A stretch of 20,781 nucleotides of DNA from JAKVJE01 sp047722305 (GTDB lineage Bacteria > Actinomycetota > Actinomycetes > Actinomycetales > Microbacteriaceae). A model generated the notes under the pieces. That model searched no databases. It saw only the letters and a list, made by a program, of their open reading frames with translations, and had not been told where the DNA came from. The position numbers were made by a program, and so were the translations under genes. Below are positions 6,428 to 13,164 of the stretch, piece by piece. The stretch lies in NCBI GenBank assembly GCA_047722305.1, contig JBDNYM010000042.1:1-20781 (forward strand), read 5' to 3'. How positions within the stretch are numbered: the first letter of the stretch is position 1; each line of letters starts with the position of its first letter.

Positions 6428-7573
6428 ATGCGCATCGTGCTCGCGCCCGACTCGTTCAAGGAGAGCCTGACCGCCCTGCAGGCCGTGGAGGCGATGGCCG
6501 CCGGGGTCTCCCGCGTCCTGCCGGATGCCGACCTCGTCCGGGTGCCGATGGCCGACGGGGGCGAGGGCACCGTGCAGTCGCTGGTCGACGCCACCGGTGG
6601 CCATCTGGTGGAGCGCCGGGTGCGCGGCCCGCTGGGCGAGCCGGTGGACGCCCGTTTCGGCATCCTCGGCGACGGGGTCACCGCGGCCATCGAGATGGCG
6701 GAGGCCAGCGGGCTGCAACTGGTCGCACCCGGGCAGCGCGACCCCATGGTCACCACCACGTACGGGACGGGCGAGCTGCTGCGCGCCGCGCTCGACGAGG
6801 GCGCGCGGCGGATCATCATCGGCATCGGCGGGTCGGCCACCGTGGATGGGGGAGCCGGCCTGGCCGCTGCCCTCGGCTACCGTCTGCTGCGGCAGGACGG
6901 CACCCCGATCGCGCCGGGCGGCGGCGGGCTCGCCGGGCTCGACCGCATCGACGCCACCCAAGCGGACCCGCGGCTGCCGGACGCGGACATCCGCATCGCC
7001 TCCGACGTCGAGAACCCCCTGACGGGGCCCACCGGCTCGGCAGCCGTCTTCGGCCCGCAGAAGGGGGCCACCCCGGCCATGGTGGCGGTGCTCGACGAGA
7101 ACCTGGGCCGCTTCTCGCGGATCGTCGCCCGCGACCTCGGGCGCGACGTGCGCGACGTGCCCGGCGCGGGAGCCGCCGGGGGGCTGGGAGCGGGCCTGCT
7201 GGCCTTCACCCAGGCTGCCATGCACCGCGGGTTCGACCTCGTCGCCGACGTGACCGGCCTCGCCGACGCCTGCCGCGGCGCCGACGTCGTACTCACCGGG
7301 GAGGGGCGGGTGGATGCGCAGACCCAGTACGGCAAGACGCCGCTGGGCGTGGCGCGGCTGGCCAAGCGGGTCTCGCCGCGGGCCGTGGTGATCGCCCTGG
7401 CCGGGCAGGTCGGGCCGGGCGCCGACGCCCTCTACGGCCTGGGGATCGATGCGATCTTCGGCGTCCTCCCCGGGGCGTCCGACCTGGCCGCGGCTCTGCG
7501 GGACGGGGCCGAGAACCTCGAACGGTGCAGCGAGAACGTGGCGCGCCTGCTACTCCGGGCGCGCCGCGCCTGA
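6428..7573 (+). CDS. Glycerate kinase (GlxK/GarK family)
   Basis: This cytoplasmic enzyme phosphorylates D-glycerate with ATP. Members of this family (glycerate kinase type II) usually make 2-phosphoglycerate, which enters lower glycolysis. The 381-aa protein has the family N-terminus MRIVLAPDSFKESLTA, then VPMADGGEGTVQSLV, the glycine-rich IIGIGGSATVDGGAGLAAALG, DVENPLTGPTGSAAVFGPQKGA and the C-terminal VVLTGEGRVDAQTQYGKTP. The start at 6428 is chosen because GGAGGAG lies at 6417-6423 and the protein then begins exactly at the conserved motif. An in-frame ATG at 6398, overlapping the gntP stop, would add ten unconserved residues. The 3' end overlaps the convergent gene by 24 bases. Confidence 0.95.
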   Translation: MRIVLAPDSFKESLTALQAVEAMAAGVSRVLPDADLVRVPMADGGEGTVQSLVDATGGHLVERRVRGPLGEPVDARFGILGDGVTAAIEMAEASGLQLVAPGQRDPMVTTTYGTGELLRAALDEGARRIIIGIGGSATVDGGAGLAAALGYRLLRQDGTPIAPGGGGLAGLDRIDATQADPRLPDADIRIASDVENPLTGPTGSAAVFGPQKGATPAMVAVLDENLGRFSRIVARDLGRDVRDVPGAGAAGGLGAGLLAFTQAAMHRGFDLVADVTGLADACRGADVVLTGEGRVDAQTQYGKTPLGVARLAKRVSPRAVVIALAGQVGPGADALYGLGIDAIFGVLPGASDLAAALRDGAENLERCSENVARLLLRARRA

Positions 7574-8605
7574 CGCTTCCGCCACCGCCGCCGCGAAGGC
7601 GTCGACATCGGCATCGGTGGCGGACCACGGGCACATCCAGCGCACTGATCCGGCAGCCGGATCCCAGTCGTAGAACCGGTAGGTCTCGCGCAGCCGCGCG
7701 GCGACCGTACGATCGAGCACCGGGAAGACGCTGTTGGTCTCGGTCGGCGCGGCGAAGGCCGCGCCCGGCAGCGTCTCCACAGCCCGGCGCAGGCGGGCGG
7801 CGGCGCGGTTGCCCCGCTCCGCCAGGCGCAGCCCCAGGTCGTCGTCGAACAGGGCCAGCAGCTGGGCGCTGAGGTAGCGCATCTTGCTGGCGAGCTGGGT
7901 GGAGGCCTTGCGCACGTCCTCGACGCCCGCGCAGAGTTCGGGACGCAGCACCACGACCGCTTCGGCCCCCAGGGCGCCCACCTTGGTCGCGCCCAGGCTC
8001 AGGGCGTCGATGCCGCAGGCGGCGAAGTCGGAGAACCGGCAGCCCAGGGCCGCGGCCGCGTTCCAGAGCCGCGAGCCGTCCAGGTGCACGGCGAGGCCGC
8101 GCGCGTGCGCCGCCGCGGCCAGGCGGGTGAGTTCGGGCAGGGTGTAGAGCGTCCCTAGTTCGGTGGGCTCGGTGAGCGTGAGCACGGCCGGGCGCGCAGA
8201 GTGCACCGGCCGGTATCCGGCCAGGACCGCATCGAGACCGGCCATGGTGATCCGTCCCTCCACCGCCGGCACGGTGAGGAGGTGCACCGCGCCGATGGCC
8301 TGCGGGGCGGCGTTCTCGTCGGTGGCCAGGTGGGCGCTCTCCGCGGCCAGCACCCCGCCGAACCTCGGGGACAGGGCCGTCACCGCCACCACGTTCGCAC
8401 CGGTGCCGTTGAACACCGGGTACGCCTCGGCGTCGGCTCCGAACTCGGCGCGGATGCGCTCTCGCAGGCGATCCGTCCAGGGGTCCTCGCCGTACGAGAT
8501 GGCCGGTCCGTCATTGGCCGCGGCCAGCGCCGCGAGCACGTCCGGGTGGGCCGGGGCATAGTTGTCGGAGGCGAACAGGGGATTGGGGAGCTCCGTCATC
8601 GTCAC
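7550..8605 (-). CDS. Low-specificity threonine aldolase-type PLP enzyme
   Basis: This cytoplasmic fold-type I PLP enzyme of the beta-eliminating lyase / threonine aldolase family would split L-threonine or allo-threonine into glycine and acetaldehyde. The 351-aa protein begins FASDNYAPAHPDVLAAL, has YGEDPWTDRLRERI, the PLP-site aspartate in HLDGSRLWNAA (D176) and the Schiff-base lysine K208 in SLGATKVGALGAEAVV. The start is set at GTG 8605 because the hexamer TACGCT lies exactly 7 bases before it, as in other leaderless genes here. An ATG two codons downstream (8599) is the alternative, and no ribosome site serves either. The stop overlaps the convergent glycerate kinase gene by 24 bases. Actual substrate preference cannot be read from sequence. 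Confidence 0.88.
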   Translation of the reverse strand: MTMTELPNPLFASDNYAPAHPDVLAALAAANDGPAISYGEDPWTDRLRERIRAEFGADAEAYPVFNGTGANVVAVTALSPRFGGVLAAESAHLATDENAAPQAIGAVHLLTVPAVEGRITMAGLDAVLAGYRPVHSARPAVLTLTEPTELGTLYTLPELTRLAAAAHARGLAVHLDGSRLWNAAAALGCRFSDFAACGIDALSLGATKVGALGAEAVVVLRPELCAGVEDVRKASTQLASKMRYLSAQLLALFDDDLGLRLAERGNRAAARLRRAVETLPGAAFAAPTETNSVFPVLDRTVAARLRETYRFYDWDPAAGSVRWMCPWSATDADVDAFAAAVAEASGAARPE

Positions 8606-8612
8606 GAGGGCC

Positions 8613-8618
8613 AGCGTA
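8613..8618 (-). promoter_or_regulatory. -10 hexamer (TACGCT) for leaderless threonine-aldolase gene
   Basis: On the minus strand TACGCT is followed by seven bases and then the GTG start. With transcription beginning about seven bases after the -10, the mRNA would start at or next to the start codon. No Shine-Dalgarno sequence is present, which agrees. Confidence 0.55.
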
Positions 8619-8702
8619 GCCGGAGCCGGCGGCCGGCCGGTGCGCCTGACCGCGCCGCGATACCGCGAACGTCATCCGTGCGCCGCCTCGTCGCCGCCGA
8701 CG

Positions 8703-9659
8703 TCAGGCCGTCCGGGCCGCCGCCGGCGCGTAGGTCGTCTGCGCCAGCAGCTCCCGCACCTGGCGCAGCACCGGCTCGTCCCCGAGCTCTTCGGGCCAGC
8801 TGAACCGGATGCGCCGCGTCCGCGCCGGCGCGGTGGGACGGGCCACCACCGCGGCCAGGTCTGCGCCGGCCGCAGCCAGGCGGGGGAGCAGGGCCACGCC
8901 GAGCCCCCGCGCGACCAGTCCGAGCACCGCGGGGAAGTTGTCGGTCTCCATCACGATATCGGGCGCGAATCCGGCCGCCTCCGCCTCCGCCAGCAGGTGA
9001 CGGCGGCAGTGGATGCAGCCGGCGATCCAGCGCTCCGTGCTCAGCTCCGCCAGCGGCACGCTCGCCTCGCCGGAGCGGGCATGTCCGCGAGGCAGCACCG
9101 CCAGGATCGGGTCCTCGAACAGCGTGATCGAGCGCAGCCCGTGGCGCGCCTCGAAGGCGCCGGGGTCTGCATCGTTCGGATAAGCGCAGGTGATGGCCGC
9201 GTCCACCCGCCGCAGGGCGAGCAGTTCGAGCGCCCCGGGCGGCTCTTCCTCTTTGAACTCCACGACCGCCGCGGGCAGGACGGCCCGCAGCGCGCCCAGC
9301 AGCTCGGGCACCATGGTGGAGGAGGCCGACGAGAACGCCGCCAGCCGGACCCGGCCGGCGTCGAGGGCGCCATGGTCGTGGATGCGGGTGGTCGCCTGCG
9401 CGATCGTCCGCAGTACATCGGGAGCCACCGCGTTCAGCACCTCGCCGGCCTGGGACAACCGGGCGCCGTCGTGCAGCCGGACGACCAGCGGTGTCCCCAG
9501 CTGGCGCTCCACCCGGTGCAGGTGCTGGGTGAGCGCCGGCTGGCTGCAGCCGAGCAGGCGCGCCGCCCCGGTCAGCGACCCGGCCAGGGTCACGGCCCGC
9601 ACGATCTGCAGGGTGCCCAGGTCGATGCCGTAGCGGTAGCGTCCCAGCGGTTCGGACAT
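8703..9659 (-). CDS. LysR-family transcriptional regulator
   Basis: This DNA-binding regulator of 318 aa has an N-terminal winged helix-turn-helix at about 15-72 (TLQIVRAVTLAGSLTGAARL, then SQPALTQHLHRVERQLG and TPLVVRL) and a C-terminal periplasmic-binding-protein-like effector domain. The effector domain carries the unusual local sequence GCIHCRRH, with two nearby cysteines. The ATG at 9659 is used. An ATG six codons upstream (9677) is possible and would give 324 aa. Neither has a clean ribosome site. The gene diverges from the MalY/PatB-type lyase gene at 9842 with 182 bases between them, the usual arrangement for a LysR regulator and its target. A sulphur-amino-acid ligand is a guess from that neighbour. 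Confidence 0.92.
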   Translation of the reverse strand: MSEPLGRYRYGIDLGTLQIVRAVTLAGSLTGAARLLGCSQPALTQHLHRVERQLGTPLVVRLHDGARLSQAGEVLNAVAPDVLRTIAQATTRIHDHGALDAGRVRLAAFSSASSTMVPELLGALRAVLPAAVVEFKEEEPPGALELLALRRVDAAITCAYPNDADPGAFEARHGLRSITLFEDPILAVLPRGHARSGEASVPLAELSTERWIAGCIHCRRHLLAEAEAAGFAPDIVMETDNFPAVLGLVARGLGVALLPRLAAAGADLAAVVARPTAPARTRRIRFSWPEELGDEPVLRQVRELLAQTTYAPAAARTA

Positions 9660-9714
9660 GATCCGATTGTCCCGCATCCCCGCCGCCGCCCCAACTGGGG
9701 GATGCCCCGGGCCC

Positions 9715-9728
9715 ATAACTTCGCTTAT
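9715..9728. promoter_or_regulatory. Partial dyad ATAA-N6-TTAT in the LysR/lyase divergent region
   Basis: ATAACTTCGCTTAT is the only AT-rich patch in the 182-base divergent region, with ATAA/TTAT arms. LysR proteins usually bind dyads located between divergent genes, often with a T-N11-A core. This patch does not match that core exactly, so it may instead be a promoter element. Confidence 0.25.
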
Positions 9729-9841
9729 CGCCGCCGCCGGCGCACGGCGGGCGCGCCAGGCTGGACAGCAATCAGACCGGCCCGTCGCAGACGGTATCCC
9801 ACCGACCGCGACCGCCGGGCACCGACTCGCAGGAGGCGCGC

Positions 9842-11008
9842 ATGACCACCGGCATCCACCGCGTCGAGCACCCCGCATCCGTCCTCGACCGCAGCGTCAA
9901 ATGGACGGTGCCGGCCGACCACATCGGCGCCGGCATCGCCGAATCTGACCTGGGGACCGCCCCGTGCATCCGGGAGACGCTGCGCGCTGCCGTCGACGCC
10001 GGCTTCCTCACCTACCTGCCCGACGCGATCGCCACCGAGGCCGTCGAGGCGTGCTCGGCTTTCCTCGCGGGCCGCTACGGCTGGGAGCTGCCGTCCGAGC
10101 GCATCCACCTGCTGCCGGATGTGGTGAGCGCGCTGCGGGTGGCCATCTCGTGGACGACCGCGCCCGGCGACGCGGTGGTGGTCCCGGTCCCCGCGTACAT
10201 GCCGTTTCTGCGGGTGCCGCAGGAGATGGGTCGCCGGCTGGTGACCGTCCCGCTGCGGGTCGCGGACGGCCGGGGCGTCCCCGATCCGGATGCGGTGGAG
10301 GCGGCGCTGGCCGGAGGGGGACTGCTCGTGCTCTGCAACCCCCAGAACCCGCTCGGCACCGTGCTGCGCCCCGACGAGATGCGGGCGCTGGCCGCCCGGG
10401 TGGAGCACTGCGGGGCGCGGGTCTTCAGCGACGAGATTCACGCCCCGGTCGTGTATCCGGGCGCGACGCATGTGCCCTTCGCGTCGCTGGATGATCGCTG
10501 CGCCCGGCTCGCCATCACCGCGACCTCCGCGTCGAAGGGATGGAACATCCCCGGTCTGAAGTGCGCGCAGATCATGCTCAGCTCCGACGCCGACCAGGAG
10601 CGCTGGACGGCCCAGCCGCCGTACACCCCGCACGTGGGCAGCCTGCTGGGGGCGATGGCCGCCGTCGCCGCCTACGGGGAGACCGGGCAGACGTGGCTCG
10701 ACGCGACCGTCGCCCAGCTGCGGGCCAACCGCGACCGCCTCGCCGCCCAGTTCGCCACCCGGCTGCCCGACGTCGGCTTCGATCCGCCCCAGGCCACCTA
10801 TCTGGCCTGGCTCGACTTCGGCGCCTACCGCGACCGTTTCGGAGGCGAGAACGCAGCGGAGTTCCTGGCGCGCACGGCCGGCGTCGACGCCGTCGATGGC
10901 GGCGAATGCCTGCCTGGGGATGGCGCGCACGTGCGCTTCAACTTCGCACTGACCCCCGCGATGCTGGATGAGGCCATCGACCGGATCGCGACCGCGCTCG
11001 GCCGGTGA
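9842..11008 (+). CDS. MalY/PatB-type aminotransferase-fold C-S lyase
   Basis: This cytoplasmic PLP enzyme of 388 aa, aminotransferase class I/II fold, belongs to the MalY/PatB cystathionine beta-lyase group, which cleaves carbon-sulphur bonds of cystathionine or cysteine conjugates. Visible motifs are CNPQNPLGTVL (N166), FSDEIHAPVVYPG (D197) and the PLP lysine K232 in ATSASKGWNIPGLKCAQ, where the NIPGLK continuation is typical of this group. The C-terminus is complete. AGGAGG at 9831-9836 lies five bases before the ATG, the strongest ribosome site in the window. The divergent LysR gene probably controls it. A true aminotransferase role is less likely but not excluded. Confidence 0.87.
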   Translation: MTTGIHRVEHPASVLDRSVKWTVPADHIGAGIAESDLGTAPCIRETLRAAVDAGFLTYLPDAIATEAVEACSAFLAGRYGWELPSERIHLLPDVVSALRVAISWTTAPGDAVVVPVPAYMPFLRVPQEMGRRLVTVPLRVADGRGVPDPDAVEAALAGGGLLVLCNPQNPLGTVLRPDEMRALAARVEHCGARVFSDEIHAPVVYPGATHVPFASLDDRCARLAITATSASKGWNIPGLKCAQIMLSSDADQERWTAQPPYTPHVGSLLGAMAAVAAYGETGQTWLDATVAQLRANRDRLAAQFATRLPDVGFDPPQATYLAWLDFGAYRDRFGGENAAEFLARTAGVDAVDGGECLPGDGAHVRFNFALTPAMLDEAIDRIATALGR

Positions 11009-11100
11009 GCCGGGCGCGCTCGGAGCGGGGCAGGATCATGGCGAGAATCGTGGCGCCGCAGGCGCGACGCCCCCTGCCTCGGCTCGACCGCGCCACGTCG

Positions 11101-11184
11101 TACCGGAGGAGGGACTCGAACCCTCAAGCCATTGCTGACAGAGCATTTTGAGTGCCCCGCGTCTGCCAATTCCGCCACTCCGGC
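11101..11184 (-). tRNA. tRNA-Leu (anticodon CAA)
   Basis: The minus strand starts GCCGGAGTGGCGGAATTGGC and folds as a class II tRNA of 84 bases. The anticodon stem GGGCA/TGCTC encloses the loop CTCAAAA, giving anticodon CAA, which reads UUG. A long variable arm follows, then the T arm GAGGG-TTCGAGT-CCCTC, the acceptor strand CTCCGGT and discriminator A73, as expected for leucine. Position 1-72 is a G-U pair rather than G-C, and CCA is not encoded (the DNA continues CGA). It lies between the lyase gene and pdtaR, on the opposite strand to both. Confidence 0.95.
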
Positions 11185-11227
11185 GCACACGCTGCCCGGT
11201 CATCCCTCGGCCGGAGCCCTGCAATAG

Positions 11228-11233
11228 TACCCT
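11228..11233 (+). promoter_or_regulatory. -10 hexamer (TACCCT) for leaderless pdtaR
   Basis: TACCCT is followed by exactly seven bases and then GTG at 11241. No Shine-Dalgarno sequence precedes the GTG, so a leaderless transcript is the simplest reading and supports this start. Confidence 0.55.
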
Positions 11234-11240
11234 AGGCGCT

Positions 11241-11882
11241 GTGACTCAGACTCAGGAAACCACGTCGCGAACGGCCGTCGTCGCCGAAGACGAATCGCTC
11301 ATCCAGCTCGACATCGTCGAGACCCTCGAAGAGGCCGGGTTCACGGTCGTCGGGCAGGCGCGCAACGGCCAGGAGGCCGTCGAGCTGGTGCGGGAGCACC
11401 GTCCGAACGTCGTCGTGATGGATGTGAAGATGCCGGTGCTCGACGGCATCGCGGCCGCCGAGATCATCGGCAAGGAGACGCTGGCCCCGGTGGTCATGCT
11501 GACGGCGTTCAGCCAGCAGGACCTCGTCGAGCGCGCCGGGGAGGCCGGCGCCATGGCGTACGTGGTCAAGCCGTTCACCCCCGCCGAGCTCATCCCGGCC
11601 ATCGAGATCGCCATCTCCCGCTTCGAGCAGATGAGCGCTCTGCAGAGCAAGGTCTCCGATCTGAAGGAGCGCTTCGAGAGCCGCAAGATCATCGACCGGG
11701 CCAAGGGGCTGCTAAACCAGCAGATGGGGCTGAGCGAGCCGGAGGCGTTCCGCTGGATACAGAAGGCGTCCATGGACCGGCGCCTCACCATGCGCCAGGT
11801 CGCCCAGGCGGTCATCGATCAGATCGCCGGCGACCGGCACCACGCCGCCCAGCCGGAGGACGACGAGCCCCAGGACGACTGA
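11241..11882 (+). CDS. pdtaR: ANTAR-domain response regulator (PdtaR-like)
   Basis: This cytoplasmic two-component response regulator acts on RNA: ANTAR domains bind paired hairpins in nascent transcripts and prevent termination. The 213-aa protein has a receiver domain at about 10-130 with acidic residues E16 and D17, phospho-acceptor D61 (VVMDVKMPVLDG), the conserved Thr in VVMLTAF and the Lys in VVKPFTP. A coiled linker leads to the ANTAR domain at roughly 140-200 (RKIIDRAKGLLNQQMGLSE then MRQVAQAVI). The tail is acidic. The GTG start is set by the position of the -10 box. No histidine kinase lies next to it; in mycobacteria the partner PdtaS is encoded elsewhere. Its place before polA matches Mycobacterium gene order. 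Confidence 0.94.
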   Translation: MTQTQETTSRTAVVAEDESLIQLDIVETLEEAGFTVVGQARNGQEAVELVREHRPNVVVMDVKMPVLDGIAAAEIIGKETLAPVVMLTAFSQQDLVERAGEAGAMAYVVKPFTPAELIPAIEIAISRFEQMSALQSKVSDLKERFESRKIIDRAKGLLNQQMGLSEPEAFRWIQKASMDRRLTMRQVAQAVIDQIAGDRHHAAQPEDDEPQDD

Positions 11883-11886
11883 ACTC

Positions 11887-11912
11887 GAGGACGGCGAACT
11901 CAGACCGTCCTC
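11887..11912 (+). terminator. Hairpin after pdtaR
   Basis: GAGGACGG (11887-11894) pairs perfectly with CCGTCCTC (11905-11912) across a 10-base loop, starting four bases after the pdtaR stop. There is no T-run. It is probably a terminator separating pdtaR from the toxin-antitoxin module. Confidence 0.55.
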
Positions 11913-11980
11913 AGCGATATCCACAGAGAGAATCCTGGGCACGACTCCAGAGACAAGAGGTTTACGTCTACACAAAACTC

Positions 11981-12000
11981 ACGTACACTTTTTTGTACGT
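11981..12000. promoter_or_regulatory. Palindromic operator of yefM-yoeB
   Basis: ACGTACA (11981-11987) and TGTACGT (11994-12000) form a perfect 7-bp dyad with a CTTTTT spacer, 35 bases before the yefM ATG. The half-sites share GTACA/TGTAC with the TGTACA core known for the E. coli yefM-yoeB operator. Antitoxin and toxin-antitoxin complex binding here would give the usual autorepression. Confidence 0.65.
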
Positions 12001-12034
12001 TGATACGCATCTTTCTATCCCCGAGGAGAACTCG

Positions 12035-12310
12035 ATGACCAAGACCATCAGCTACTCGCAGTCACGAGCGCACTACGCCGCCACGCTCGATGCCGTCACA
12101 GACGACCGCGAAGAGGTCGTCATCACCCGAGCTGGCAAGGATCCCGTCGTCATGGTGTCGCTCGACGACTACGAGTCGCTCAAGGAAACCGCCCACCTCC
12201 TGCGGAATCCGGCGAATGCACGGCGCCTGCTCGGGTCGATCGATCGGCTTGAGACTGGTCAAGGCGTTGCCCATCCGCTCGCTGACGAGCGCGACTCCGC
12301 AGAGAGCTGA
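12035..12310 (+). CDS. yefM: Antitoxin YefM (Phd/YefM family)
   Basis: This 91-aa antitoxin neutralises the YoeB ribonuclease and represses its own operon. The N-terminal half matches the Phd/YefM DNA-binding fold: TKTISYSQSRAHYAATLDAV, then EEVVITRAGKDPVVMVSLDDYESLKET. The C-terminal part, about residues 55-91 (LLRNPANARRLLGSIDRL, then an acidic tail), is the flexible toxin-binding region. The ATG at 12035 is supported by GAGGAGAA at 12023-12030. The reading frame opens further upstream but that would run through the operator. The toxin gene begins three bases after the stop, so the two are cotranscribed. Base composition is less GC-rich than in neighbouring genes, suggesting acquisition by transfer. 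Confidence 0.94.
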   Translation: MTKTISYSQSRAHYAATLDAVTDDREEVVITRAGKDPVVMVSLDDYESLKETAHLLRNPANARRLLGSIDRLETGQGVAHPLADERDSAES

Positions 12311-12313
12311 CCA

Positions 12314-12577
12314 GTGCCCTCCCTGTTGATCTGGGACCGCGACGCCTGGGAGGACTACCTCTTCTGGCAGACCGAGGATCCACGTGTGCTGAAGCGGATC
12401 AACATCCTCATCCGCGACGTCCAGCGCAATGGAAACCGTGGCATCGGCAAGCCGGAAGCGCTTCGGCACGGGTTCCGCGGCTACTGGTCGCGCCGGATCA
12501 CGGACGAGCACCGGCTCGTCTACCGGATCTCAGGCGACGAGATTCGTATCGCGCAGTGCCGGTTCCACTACGAGTGA
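12314..12577 (+). CDS. yoeB: Toxin YoeB, ribosome-dependent mRNA interferase
   Basis: This RelE-fold endoribonuclease cuts mRNA in the ribosomal A site and is inhibited by YefM. The 87-aa protein aligns along its whole length with E. coli YoeB: LIWDRDAWEDYLFWQTEDPR, GKPEALRHGFRGYWSRRIT, EHRLVYRI and CRFHYE. The catalytic residues known as E46, R65, H83 and Y84 in E. coli are present at a constant offset of two: E48, R67, H85 and Y86. The toxin therefore looks active. It starts with GTG three bases after the yefM stop, and translation is probably coupled. It ends 22 bases before the convergent thioesterase gene. Confidence 0.96.
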   Translation: MPSLLIWDRDAWEDYLFWQTEDPRVLKRINILIRDVQRNGNRGIGKPEALRHGFRGYWSRRITDEHRLVYRISGDEIRIAQCRFHYE

Positions 12578-12599
12578 GCGCCTAGGTGTCCCCGAACGG

Positions 12600-13037
12600 T
12601 CAGTGCGCGGTGCGGCGCCGCTTGATGAAGTTGGTGATGCGCACCGTCGAGAGCCGTTTGCCGGCTTCGTCGCGGATGACGATCTCGTGCACGGCCAGCG
12701 AGCGCCCCAGATGGATGGCATCGCAGGTGCCGGTGACGATCCCCTCGGACACCGACCGGGTGTGGGTGGCGTACACGTCCAGCCCCACCGCGTAGCCGTC
12801 GTCGCCGGCGGAGGCGATCGCGGCCATCGAGCCGAGCGTCTCGCCCAGGGCCACGAAGGCGCCGCCGTGCATCACCCCGAAGTACTGGCGGTTGCCCTCG
12901 ACCGGCATGGTGCCGACCGCGTGCTCCGGGGATACCTCGGTGATGCGGATCTGCAGCTTCTCGCACAGCTCGCCGAGATACTTCGGATCGACGGCGTACC
13001 CTCCGCCGGCCGTCAGCTTGCCTGGTTCAGGCTGCAT
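12600..13037 (-). CDS. PaaI/MenI-type hotdog thioesterase
   Basis: This 145-aa single hotdog-domain acyl-CoA thioesterase is presumably cytoplasmic and oligomeric. The active-site region reads GNRQYFGVMHGGAFVALGET, with N49, the H57-G58-G59 turn and candidate catalytic E66, the arrangement seen in YdiI/MenI and PaaI-like enzymes. The following TRSVSEG and CDAIHLGRSLAVHEIVIRD strands fit the fold. The start at 13037 is preferred because a GGAGGGAG ribosome site precedes it. An ATG at 13079 would add 14 residues and has neither ribosome site nor -10 box. The substrate is unknown: dihydroxynaphthoyl-CoA (menaquinone synthesis) and phenylacetyl-CoA derivatives are both plausible. Confidence 0.87.
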   Translation of the reverse strand: MQPEPGKLTAGGGYAVDPKYLGELCEKLQIRITEVSPEHAVGTMPVEGNRQYFGVMHGGAFVALGETLGSMAAIASAGDDGYAVGLDVYATHTRSVSEGIVTGTCDAIHLGRSLAVHEIVIRDEAGKRLSTVRITNFIKRRRTAH

Positions 13038-13151
13038 CCTCGTCGCTCCCTCCGCTGGGTCCTCGTCCAACCTGCTCATTGTGGCACAGAGCCAGCCCCG
13101 GCTCGCGCCGTGCGTTCCTCCCGCCCCCCGGCCCCGTGCCGGACGCGGCGG

Positions 13152-13157
13152 CTACGC
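13152..13157 (+). promoter_or_regulatory. -10 hexamer (TACGCT) for leaderless polA
   Basis: TACGCT is followed by exactly seven bases and then ATG at 13165. No ribosome site is present. The hexamer and spacing are identical to those before the threonine-aldolase gene on the other strand. Confidence 0.55.
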
Positions 13158-13164
13158 TGGTGCC

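Noticed and set aside
9715..9728. Clear LysR T-N11-A binding box
   Set aside because: The AT-rich dyad has only four-base arms and the T and A are not 11 bases apart, so it is listed only as a weak candidate.
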